Shown: positions 43,984 to 51,350 of the stretch, piece after piece
How the letters are laid out: each line of letters begins with the position of its first letter
Position numbering within the stretch: the stretch's first letter is position 1
NCBI GenBank assembly: GCA_947167445.1
Contig: CAMVID010000016.1
Coordinates: 1-64,000 of the forward strand
Direction: 5' to 3'
Length of the DNA stretch: 64,000 bases
Origin: G11 sp947167445
GTDB taxonomy: Bacteria; Bacillota; Clostridia; Lachnospirales; Lachnospiraceae
The notes under the pieces: model-generated
Seen by the model: only the letters and a program-made list of their open reading frames with translations
Databases searched by the model: none
Told to the model about the DNA's origin: nothing
Position numbers and translations under genes: made by a program

Positions 43984-44014
43984 TTTATTTCTCCTTTTTC
44001 ATTAAGGGTTTATT

Positions 44015-44067
44015 GGTATTACCTATCCTTTACAGGATAGGTAATACCTGATATACGTAGTATATCA
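44015..44067. promoter_or_regulatory. Two adjacent perfect palindromes upstream of the Cys-repeat lipoprotein
   Basis: GGTATTACCTATCCT-TTAC-AGGATAGGTAATACC (44015-44048), 15-base perfect arms, directly abuts TGATATAC-GTA-GTATATCA (44049-44067), 8-base perfect arms. On the minus strand a TATACT -10-like box lies inside the second, so it could be an operator, and the first would then be a 5' hairpin on the lipoprotein mRNA. There is no T-run, so it is not an ordinary terminator. Confidence 0.55.
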
Positions 44068-44104
44068 GCGGTTCGTTAAATTTTTGGCAATTTATTGGGT
44101 AAAA

Positions 44105-44141
44105 AAAGCACTCCTGGCCTTAATAAGCCCAGAAGTGCTTT
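44105..44141 (-). terminator. Terminator of the His/Ser-rich gene
   Basis: AAAGCACT and AGTGCTTT arms around a mismatched inner stem CTGG/CCAG, followed on the minus strand by a run of T residues. Confidence 0.8.
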
Positions 44142-44188
44142 AGTTAGTATAATTCTGTAAATATTGTCTCCATAGAACAATTCCGTAC

Positions 44189-45265
44189 TTACGGCACATA
44201 GTATATATGCCACAAGCGATCTTTATTGGCTTCATAAATAGAATTGTCCAAAGGTTCCCACTCACCGGAGTCAACCTCGATATACCAGCGGCCCTCGTCT
44301 GTATCGTATTCCATCCAGCCGTAATCGCCGTACTCTGAGGAGATGCCTTCAAACCAATACTGGAACTGGGCAGGATCTATGTCCTCATTCAAATAGGCAT
44401 AGCCTTCGGTTTCCTTGTCATAATAGTTTCCGTCGGAATCGAGAACCAGTTTCTTGTAACCACCGTCCTGATAATTTGCCTGGTACACTTCTTTGGTTGT
44501 AATGAAGTAGGTGCCATTGGCTCCATTCAGATACAGTGTATTCCCAAGCTTGTTGGTATTACCGTAGGTGCCGCTGTCTGTGTAAGGCTCCGCTTCGGAT
44601 TCATAGCTGTAATCGCTAAATCTTTCCTGGGAATAATTGGCAAACGGTCCCCTCACAGCCCGATATATAGCCCCGGCGGTACAGCCGAATATTCCGATAA
44701 CAAAAGGCAGCAATATCATAATCAGTACTGCTATAAGGCAACCCTTGCCCGCCCCGCCGGAATTTGCGTTCCATGTACCTGTATTCTCAAGTTCGTCCAC
44801 CTGAGATACAACCGTAACATTTCCTCCACAGTGCTCGCAGGGCTTCTCTCTGTCTGCCCAGGGCCTTGAATCTTCCGTGCCGCAGTAATCGCAACGGACC
44901 ACAGCGGTGGCATTTTCAAGAATCTTACCCTGCTGCGTGAACACTACATCTCTATAGTAGTTTCCGTTCTCGTCGTAGTAACCGGTCTGATACTGTCGAC
45001 CTGTCCTAGAGTCCACCCAGGAAGAAGCGTAGAAAACGTAGTCATGATTTTTACAGCGATAAATTCTTGAAGTAGGGCCTTTGTAGCCTGTGGGCTGATT
45101 GCTCCTGCTTCTGGTGGTATAGCTGTGGTATGAGCTGCCTCCGCTCGAATGGGACCTGCTTGAGTGCGAGCTGGAACTGTGGTAGCTCCTGGAGCTGCTG
45201 TGATGGCTCGACGAATGGTGGCTTGAATGTGAACTATGGCTGCTTGATGAATGACGACTTGGCAT
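44189..45265 (-). CDS. His/Ser-rich membrane protein with zinc ribbon
   Basis: 358 residues. The first 55 are almost only Ser and His with a few Arg and Tyr, an unusual low-complexity tail that may bind metal. Then a zinc ribbon CDYCGTEDSRPWADREKPCEHCGG (two CxxC, about residues 125-147), a TM helix (CLIAVLIMILLPFVIGIFGC, about 174-193) and an extracytoplasmic C-terminal domain rich in Tyr/Asp/Gly with a DEGRWYIEVDSGEWEP block. Two bases downstream of the GlsB-type gene. Family not recognised. Confidence 0.8.
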   Translation of the reverse strand: MPSRHSSSSHSSHSSHHSSSHHSSSRSYHSSSSHSSRSHSSGGSSYHSYTTRSRSNQPTGYKGPTSRIYRCKNHDYVFYASSWVDSRTGRQYQTGYYDENGNYYRDVVFTQQGKILENATAVVRCDYCGTEDSRPWADREKPCEHCGGNVTVVSQVDELENTGTWNANSGGAGKGCLIAVLIMILLPFVIGIFGCTAGAIYRAVRGPFANYSQERFSDYSYESEAEPYTDSGTYGNTNKLGNTLYLNGANGTYFITTKEVYQANYQDGGYKKLVLDSDGNYYDKETEGYAYLNEDIDPAQFQYWFEGISSEYGDYGWMEYDTDEGRWYIEVDSGEWEPLDNSIYEANKDRLWHIYYVP

Positions 45266-45267
45266 AA

Positions 45268-45507
45268 TTACTTAAATAACTTTCTGTAAAGCCAAATAAG
45301 GATGCAAGCACCCACAACTGAAATAAGGATTGAGCCAATCCAGTTGGTAGCTCCTACTCCGATAAGGCTTCCAAGGAATCCGCCGACAACGCCGCCGAGT
45401 AAACCAAGGACGATGTTAATGATTGTCGAATGTGTGGATTTCATGATCTGGCCTGCAATCCAACCGGAAACTCCACCGATAATTAATGAAACGATAAATG
45501 ACCACAT
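45268..45507 (-). CDS. GlsB/YeaQ/YmgE-family membrane protein
   Basis: 79 residues with three TM helices and the Gly-rich signature IIGGVSGWIAGQIMK, LGLLGGVVGGFLGSLIG and a C-terminal CILIWLYRKLF. Stress-induced in known members; mechanism unknown. Chosen ATG follows GGAGG; the longer reading upstream lacks hydrophobic sense. Confidence 0.9.
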   Translation of the reverse strand: MWSFIVSLIIGGVSGWIAGQIMKSTHSTIINIVLGLLGGVVGGFLGSLIGVGATNWIGSILISVVGACILIWLYRKLFK

Positions 45508-45541
45508 AGTACAATTACCTCCACGTTTTTCTTTTATTATA

Positions 45542-45928
45542 TCACAGTTTATCCATTCCCCGGCCTTCATTCATGCGTTTGATGTAACCCTCAGGGTCCG
45601 CCATCAGCTCCGCCATGGCCATAAAAGTCTCAAGCACCATGGACTCCTTATTGCATGCCGCAGTGTTCTTGCCGGTGTCGTTAATTATGTTGTAGCAATC
45701 GATTCTGTGCACATAAAGATCAATCAGCGAATATCCATGGAACTTGATTCCATCCTTGATATTTCCTGTCTGAAGGTAATGGACGAACTCCCAGTAAAGG
45801 TCCTCGTGATCAAGAAGGCTCTGCCAAAGCTTGTCAGCGAAGCCCGCATCCTTTCCCGTAGCTTCTGCCAAAAACTCAAGCCTCTCATATACCTTTATCT
45901 TTGTAGTATCAATAATCAGATTAGCCAT
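45542..45928 (-). CDS. Small helical protein, function unknown
   Basis: 128 residues, soluble, mostly helical, acidic, with LYWEFVHYLQTGNIKDGIKFHGYSLIDLYVHRID in the middle. 16 bp after the 75-residue gene and 34 bp before the GlsB-type gene, so part of the toxin-antitoxin transcript. ATG follows AAGAGGCG. Not recognised. Confidence 0.72.
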   Translation of the reverse strand: MANLIIDTTKIKVYERLEFLAEATGKDAGFADKLWQSLLDHEDLYWEFVHYLQTGNIKDGIKFHGYSLIDLYVHRIDCYNIINDTGKNTAACNKESMVLETFMAMAELMADPEGYIKRMNEGRGMDKL

Positions 45929-45944
45929 ATCGCGCCTCTTACGC

Positions 45945-46172
45945 TTATGATTTCATATCCTTTAATGACTGAAATAATTCTATATCTGATTGTAGCACTT
46001 TCATGTTTGCAGTAACAGGTTCTTCTCCGGGTTTCGTCATGGTAATCTCGATGACGGTACCCTCCGTTACACCACTCTTAATAAGAAGCTCCATAAATGC
46101 AGCAAACTTCGGATGGTTACTCTTGAAAGTGTTCATTGCTGACATGAATTTCATCATTGATGCTGGGTTCAT
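45945..46172 (-). CDS. Small protein translationally coupled to the XRE gene
   Basis: 75 residues: Met-rich amphipathic N-terminus MNPASMMKFMSAMNTF, then FAAFMELLIKSGVTEGTVIEITMTKPGEEPVTANMKV. The ATGA overlap with the XRE stop codon and AAGGAG upstream show deliberate coupling. I do not know the family; it may be an accessory to the toxin-antitoxin pair or simply a passenger. Confidence 0.72.
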   Translation of the reverse strand: MNPASMMKFMSAMNTFKSNHPKFAAFMELLIKSGVTEGTVIEITMTKPGEEPVTANMKVLQSDIELFQSLKDMKS

Positions 46173-46825
46173 TGTTTTTCTCCTTGTGGTTCCATTAAGT
46201 CAATCGGCTGGCATTTTAAAATGTTCGCCAATGTTATTATACTCTCACTTGAGGCTTTGTTGATATTTTTCCTTCCCTGTTCATATTGCTGTATGGTCTT
46301 GACGGGTATACCCGAAGCTAGGGCCAGTTCCTGCTGACTATATCCCATACGCTGGCGATATAATTTCAAATACGAATAAGCTCTACTTGCCTGACTTATC
46401 TCATTTAGTCTGTCTATTGCCTGCGTGATATCCATTTCATGGTACGGATGGTACATATGAAGAATCGTTTCTATAGGAGTTTCTTCGTCAATAATCTGAA
46501 AGGAAACTCCTCTGTACCACTGATAATATGCTAATAGCCATCCCGTCCAATACTCGGGGCTTTTTGAAAAAGGAAGTGTTATCCCCCTTACTTCTTCGCA
46601 GCCATCATCATCAAGCTCCATTACTTCTGTAAACAGTTCTTTCCCTGACTTCCCTGCAAGTACAGTTGAATCGCCCTTGGAAAATAACACAGATATACGA
46701 CTGGAAAGAAACTTCTGATAGAACTCTGTAAGTTCAATTTTCATTTCATTAACAGCAAGGTCAAGCATGTTCCCAAGATTCTGCTGTGCGCATTCCAAAT
46801 AGTTTCTATCGTATGCGTAGATCAT
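46169..46825 (-). CDS. XRE-type antitoxin/regulator of the DUF3990 operon
   Basis: 218 residues. The C-terminal helix-turn-helix (about 155-205) reads YRQRMGYSQQELALASGIPVKTIQQYEQGRKNI. The longer N-terminal part is acidic and helical and probably binds the toxin. ATG follows AGGAGG and overlaps the end of the toxin gene by 20 bases. Together with the palindrome over the promoter it should repress its own operon. Confidence 0.82.
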   Translation of the reverse strand: MIYAYDRNYLECAQQNLGNMLDLAVNEMKIELTEFYQKFLSSRISVLFSKGDSTVLAGKSGKELFTEVMELDDDGCEEVRGITLPFSKSPEYWTGWLLAYYQWYRGVSFQIIDEETPIETILHMYHPYHEMDITQAIDRLNEISQASRAYSYLKLYRQRMGYSQQELALASGIPVKTIQQYEQGRKNINKASSESIITLANILKCQPIDLMEPQGEKQ

Positions 46826-47483
46826 CAGGTTTTACCTCCTGTTCAAGAATATGGGACATATATAATCCCCCTCGAATGTACTTCTTAACATCCATATTGA
46901 AATAGTCCTGTCTAGCTTTGGAATCTCTGATTTCCTTCTTGGGGTACCAGATTTTGGATTCGACATATTCGGAATCAACAAATTCCAACCTCTCAAAAGC
47001 CTTCTTACTCTTAATAAAATACTGAAGTCCCAAGTTTCCAAATTTAAGAGCATCACCTAATTGCGCACATGATATAGTGCCGTTAACAAAATCTTTGGCG
47101 AAACTAAAATAGCTGTCATCTGCTCTGTAGCCAATTATTACATCAGCATCTGAAGTATCTGCATGAAAGTGTTCATGCAGATATTTGGCACCCTCTATTG
47201 CAAGAGGTGTAGTTAAGCTGAAATCTCTGTTAGACAAAAGAAGTTCAATCCAATGAAGACTTGTAAATTCCGGTTCTTCAAGGCGAAGTATTTTTAGTCC
47301 CGTCTCATCAATCAGATATTTATTTACAATACCATCTCTGTTCTCATCAGCGGACCACTCCCTGGCTAAATCTATATCCTCAGTGCAGTAAAATCCTCTT
47401 CCATAGTCATTATTAAGTTTTCCCTTGCCAAACTCCGGTTTCTGAATAATGAATTCAGACCCATGATATATTGTTCTTTTCAC
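46806..47483 (-). CDS. DUF3990 toxin, ADP-ribosyltransferase-like
   Basis: 225 residues starting with GTG after AGGAGG. N-terminal TIYHGSEFIIQKPEFGKGK and NDYGRGFYCTEDIDLAREWS match the DUF3990 pattern (YHGS, GxGFYxT, AxxW) that structural surveys place in the ART fold, so it probably modifies a cytoplasmic target with ADP-ribose. First gene of the operon, ahead of its antitoxin, which is less usual but common for this kind. Earlier in-frame ATG codons lie upstream of the promoter. Confidence 0.8.
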   Translation of the reverse strand: MKRTIYHGSEFIIQKPEFGKGKLNNDYGRGFYCTEDIDLAREWSADENRDGIVNKYLIDETGLKILRLEEPEFTSLHWIELLLSNRDFSLTTPLAIEGAKYLHEHFHADTSDADVIIGYRADDSYFSFAKDFVNGTISCAQLGDALKFGNLGLQYFIKSKKAFERLEFVDSEYVESKIWYPKKEIRDSKARQDYFNMDVKKYIRGGLYMSHILEQEVKPDDLRIR

Positions 47484-47497
47484 AAAAAATCCTCCTG

Positions 47498-47539
47498 TGG
47501 GCGTACTATAATTGTACGCCCAGAGGAGGAGTGTGTCAA
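47498..47539 (-). promoter_or_regulatory. Toxin-antitoxin operon promoter inside a perfect palindrome
   Basis: Minus strand TTGACA (47534-47539), 17 bases, TACAAT (47511-47516). A palindrome with 9-base arms TGGGCGTAC and GTACGCCCA and a 7-base spacer covers 47498-47522, so it overlaps the -10 box. This is where an XRE dimer would block transcription. Confidence 0.85.
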
Positions 47540-47563
47540 TCAATCTTCGTGTTTTGCTGCATA

Positions 47564-47734
47564 TGGTTAACATAACTTGTTAGGAATTTTCAGGGTAACG
47601 GATAAAGATCATGAAATGCTTGTTTTTATCTGCTTATATTTCTCATATCGGGGATATTTTGCGGAATTATGTTAACTAAATTGGCGTTATGTTAACCGTT
47701 AATTAATTTATGTCAACCAATTTGGTTGACATAA
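47564..47734. repeat. Cluster of TTATGTYAAC motifs
   Basis: Five copies in 171 bp: GTTAACATAA inverted at 47566-47575, TTATGTTAAC followed by TAAATTGG at 47667-47684, TTATGTTAACC at 47687-47697, and a perfect palindrome TTATGTCAACCAA-T-TTGGTTGACATAA at 47708-47734 containing two more. No ORF fits here. The rest of the gap, 47735-47887, holds no feature I can support. Confidence 0.75.
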
Positions 47735-47887
47735 CATGATTTTTGACGTATAAAATTGGAGTTTTTGTGATTTTATCCGTTCGAAGCCTAGATAAGGACA
47801 ATGCCTGGCAAGGATTGGGACAATGCAGAGCAAAAAACAGGAGCAAACACCGGGCCAAGATGAGGGCAAAGGCGGAAAACCCACCCC

Positions 47888-49246
47888 CTACCTCGTCAAA
47901 TTCTTAATCCAGTTCCCCTTCTTATAATGCCAGAAGGCGAAGGGCATCTTGGCGAATTCGTCGGTGCACATCAAAAGGTAGACTATGATGGATGGAAGCT
48001 TCAGCACGAAGGCGCTTATGAGGCCCAAAGGCACTGCGAAGAACCACATGCAGACAATATCCAAAACCATACCGTACCTTGAGTCGCCGCCGCATCTGAA
48101 GAGGGAAGCAATTAGTACGGTATTTATAATCTGTCCCATCTGGTAGACCGTATTGATAAGAAGCATGATCTTAAGATAGTGGTTAGCGGTTTCCGACAGG
48201 TTCACAAACTTTGGGATTATGGGGCTTATTGCAAGCAATACCAGGCCCTGTATCACGGAAGCAAGAAAGGCAACCTTAAGGAAGGATGAAGCATCGCTTC
48301 TGGCATCCTCCAGGCGGTTCTCTCCTATGGTCTTACCTAGCATGATTGATGAAGCGGCAGAGATACCGAATCCCACTGTGGTAACCAGATCTCTTGCAAC
48401 TGTCACAATTGAATTGGCCGCCACTATATCTGACTCCAGATGTCCCATGATTATTGAATTCATGTTGAAGGCCAGGCCCCACATGGCATCATTAATAAAT
48501 GCCGGGAGACAGTATTTTATAAAGTCCTTAACCAGGTAGCCCGGTATATTAAACATATTGGAGATACTTCTTGGCAGGGCTTTCTGGCGATAGAAATCAA
48601 TAATGCAAATAAGAAGTTCGATTCCCCTTACTATGGTGGTAGCTATGGCCGCACCGATGATTCCAAGTCTTGGGAAGGGGCCGAGACCGAAGATCAGACA
48701 TGCATTAAGAACAATGTTTGCGCCAAGGGTAATGGCGGAAATCATTGTGGAAAGCATTACTCTCTCACAGGCTTTCATGATTGAAAGGTAGGGCTGCGAG
48801 AATCCTGCAAAGAGATAGGAAAGGGCCACATATCTTAGGTACTTGGCTCCTGCTGCCTGCAATTCCGGAATATTTGTCCAGATGCTTATTACCCTCTCAG
48901 GGATAAACAAAGCAAGAACCGTGGCAAGGCCACAAAGCACCACGGAGATAATAAGTCCGATTCCAAGAATCTTTCCAACCACCACAGTGTCCTTCTTGCC
49001 CCAGTACTGGGAAGCAAGAATGGTTAAGGCCGACGCCAGCCCGAAGAAAACAATATTAAGAAGAAACTGCACCTGTCCTGCAAGGCTTGAAGCCGAAAGG
49101 GAAGTTTGGTCCAGTCTTCCAAGCATAACTACATCCGCCATAGATACGGCGGATGTTATAAGATTCTGTACAACGATTGGGATTACCAGAACGAAAAGTT
49201 CATGGTAGAATCCATCTCTCACTTTAAGAAAATTTCTAGATTTCAT
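47888..49246 (-). CDS. MATE-family efflux transporter
   Basis: 452 residues with twelve TM helices in two related halves (MADVVMLGRLD and the second-half repeat DFIKYCLPAFINDAMWGLAF). Na+ or H+ driven export of drugs or metabolites; substrate unknown. Weak ribosome site GGTAAG. It follows the accessory island on the same strand. Confidence 0.93.
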   Translation of the reverse strand: MKSRNFLKVRDGFYHELFVLVIPIVVQNLITSAVSMADVVMLGRLDQTSLSASSLAGQVQFLLNIVFFGLASALTILASQYWGKKDTVVVGKILGIGLIISVVLCGLATVLALFIPERVISIWTNIPELQAAGAKYLRYVALSYLFAGFSQPYLSIMKACERVMLSTMISAITLGANIVLNACLIFGLGPFPRLGIIGAAIATTIVRGIELLICIIDFYRQKALPRSISNMFNIPGYLVKDFIKYCLPAFINDAMWGLAFNMNSIIMGHLESDIVAANSIVTVARDLVTTVGFGISAASSIMLGKTIGENRLEDARSDASSFLKVAFLASVIQGLVLLAISPIIPKFVNLSETANHYLKIMLLINTVYQMGQIINTVLIASLFRCGGDSRYGMVLDIVCMWFFAVPLGLISAFVLKLPSIIVYLLMCTDEFAKMPFAFWHYKKGNWIKNLTR

Positions 49247-49264
49247 AACTTACCAACAAAAAAA

Positions 49265-49708
49265 TTAATTAATTCCACCAAGCATCTCATCTATTATATC
49301 AGCCTGGTTCTCATACTCTCCCATCTGTCCTTTATACTCTTCCATTCTCTCATAGTAGTCGGAAGCACGGGATACGCCTGCTGCCTTTAATGCGTAGTAG
49401 GGAAGAGCCTGCTCATAGTATTTGCCCACAGCTCCAAGTTCTAACTCACTGCGGGAAAAAGAATCAAAAAATGCCGATTTTCTGGCAAACCACTCGTTAA
49501 TATTGTAAAAGTCTTTATTTTCGAGGCGGAATTCCACACTGCTAAAGCTCGCTCCCCTGTAGGGTCCTGCATCCTTAAGTTCATTTATCATTGTTATTCC
49601 CATAACAAGGAAAACAATGACAAGTACAATCATTATTATCTTATAGGCCAGGCCAAGTTTAACATTGACCCCGTTATTCATTTGATTATTCTGTGGCGTT
49701 ATTGACAT
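49265..49708 (-). CDS. Small membrane protein of the zinc-ribbon cluster
   Basis: 147 residues, one TM helix (IIMIVLVIVFLVMGITMI, about 24-42), then a helical extracytoplasmic part rich in Tyr/Glu (YYEQALPYYALKAAGVSRA, YYERMEEYKGQMGEYENQAD). Ribosome site GGAGGG. Overlaps the next upstream gene by 23 bases. Unrecognised family. Confidence 0.78.
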   Translation of the reverse strand: MSITPQNNQMNNGVNVKLGLAYKIIMIVLVIVFLVMGITMINELKDAGPYRGASFSSVEFRLENKDFYNINEWFARKSAFFDSFSRSELELGAVGKYYEQALPYYALKAAGVSRASDYYERMEEYKGQMGEYENQADIIDEMLGGIN

Positions 49709-50528
49709 ATTTTCCCTCCGCAGCCTCTACGAGACGTATTGATTTCTTGGTCTGTGACAGCTTATCAAAATCATCCATCTCTTCCATGGGAATTCCATAG
49801 TAGTATGAAATCATGCATCTTAAGTTCTCTTTAAGCTTCCCATAGGTTTCCATGTGTTCCTCGGTAAAGCCGTCGGGGTGATAGGTGTAATACTTATCAT
49901 CAGGCTTAAAATTCGTCACATAGGCTTCATATTTCTTAAGGAAGCTGTGGTAGTAGTCTGCCACATAACCGGCCCGTCGCTCCACTCCGGTTTCAAACCC
50001 TTCGTAATCCGACTCCGGATCAGCTATAAGTCTCATGAAACTTGAAATCTCGCTTGCAACGTTTCCGTAAGCATCCGCCATGGCGGCTACCGCGTGGTAT
50101 TCTCTGAAACCTTTTTCCTCATTAAGATAACGAAGATTGTTCTCATACCACATCTCGCTTATGAACTTGTACTGCTCTTTAGCCTCATATTTGTCCATGG
50201 CCGCAAGCACAGCCACGGAGTTTCTTTTGGCCACGTTTGCCTGGTGCTTGGCCATTATTCTGTAGGCATTTCTCGTAACTACAAATTCAGCAAGAATCAG
50301 GGCAACCAAAACCGCGATGACTGCTATGGCGGCAGCTTTCTTGCTGTCTCTTCTGTTCTCCGCGACCACCGTATTTCTGGTGTCCTCAAAGGCCTTCTTA
50401 TATGCTTTCATATTTGCCCTGTGCTCGGTAAACTGCTGTTTTTTGCTTCCGCAGTTTGGACAGTAGTCACCCTCCAAAGTTAAGGGTGCACCGCAAAAAG
50501 GGCATTGTGTTGTAGGTGCTGTTGCCAT
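49686..50528 (-). CDS. Membrane protein with N-terminal zinc ribbon
   Basis: 280 residues. CPFCGAPLTLEGDYCPNCG at 9-27 is a two-CxxC zinc ribbon, then a charged segment, a TM helix (AAIAVIAVLVALILAEFVV, about 67-85) and a helical extracytoplasmic domain (about 90-280). Same layout as its neighbour at 50547. Probably cotranscribed with the small gene at 49265. No catalytic motif; ribosome site GAGGAGAG. Confidence 0.8.
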   Translation of the reverse strand: MATAPTTQCPFCGAPLTLEGDYCPNCGSKKQQFTEHRANMKAYKKAFEDTRNTVVAENRRDSKKAAAIAVIAVLVALILAEFVVTRNAYRIMAKHQANVAKRNSVAVLAAMDKYEAKEQYKFISEMWYENNLRYLNEEKGFREYHAVAAMADAYGNVASEISSFMRLIADPESDYEGFETGVERRAGYVADYYHSFLKKYEAYVTNFKPDDKYYTYHPDGFTEEHMETYGKLKENLRCMISYYYGIPMEEMDDFDKLSQTKKSIRLVEAAEGKYVNNATE

Positions 50529-50546
50529 GTACTCTCCTCTTTATAT

Positions 50547-51335
50547 CTATTTTAGATTCTCGTCGAAATATTTCATGTAATCGTCAAACATCATGTATGT
50601 GCCATCCTCGTTTACATAGACAGCACACAAATCATTCCACTGTTTTTCGGTTATGAGCCCCTCGCCAAGAAGAAGGCTCTCTGTTTCCTCCGCCCAGGCT
50701 TTAACCTGCGCCACCTCATCCTCGGTCATCTGCCTTACACTGAATTCCTTTTCGGCGTCAAAATGCAGGTTAACCGCATCATGGATGGCCCATTTTCTTG
50801 CGTTTAATCTGTCCGCCTCATCATAAGGGTTCCTGTATTTCTCAAGGGAGCTCTCAAACCAGGCCCTGTAAGAGTAAACAGAAATAAAGTAGTAGTGCTC
50901 CCAGTCATAAACCCTGTAGTTATCGCTGTGATCTTCTTCCTGATAGAACTTCCTTAAGCCCTCCAGGTCTCCGGCTTCATACATTGCATTTAGCCCTGCA
51001 AAAATCTCCTGCATCTCATTATAAGATGCAGAGTAATGACTTTCCTCAGCTTTATTAACAGCATATCGTATGCCAAAAAAGCCAAGGATCAGAACCACCG
51101 CCACAGCCAGGATGATAATGATATATTTGGTGCTTAGTTTAACGGTTTTCTTAAACTCCTCATCGGAGTCGTCTCCCATTTGGGCCAAATCGCTTCTTAC
51201 ATTCTCAAGCTTGTTTAAATAGTCGATTTCTGCCCCAAGAATATTTATGGAGCCGCAGTAATTACAATACGCCTGTGACTCCTTAATTGTGGCTCCGCAC
51301 TTGGAGCACTGAATCATTTTCTCTTCTTTTTCCAT
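50547..51335 (-). CDS. Membrane protein with N-terminal zinc ribbon
   Basis: 262 residues, CSKCGATIKESQAYCNYCG at 9-27, TM helix (IIIILAVAVVLILGFFGIRYA, about 72-92), helical C-terminal domain with WYYFISVYSYRAWFESSLEKY. Same design as the next gene but low identity, so an old duplicate. Start uncertain: the MIQCSKC ATG six codons on is possible, and neither has a strong ribosome site. Confidence 0.78.
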   Translation of the reverse strand: MEKEEKMIQCSKCGATIKESQAYCNYCGSINILGAEIDYLNKLENVRSDLAQMGDDSDEEFKKTVKLSTKYIIIILAVAVVLILGFFGIRYAVNKAEESHYSASYNEMQEIFAGLNAMYEAGDLEGLRKFYQEEDHSDNYRVYDWEHYYFISVYSYRAWFESSLEKYRNPYDEADRLNARKWAIHDAVNLHFDAEKEFSVRQMTEDEVAQVKAWAEETESLLLGEGLITEKQWNDLCAVYVNEDGTYMMFDDYMKYFDENLK

Positions 51336-51350
51336 GTAAGACCCATCTTT

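Noticed and set aside
43694..44005. Plus-strand open frame with repeats opposite the Cys-repeat lipoprotein
   Set aside because: The repetition mirrors the 27-residue repeats of the real gene, and no start signal is present.
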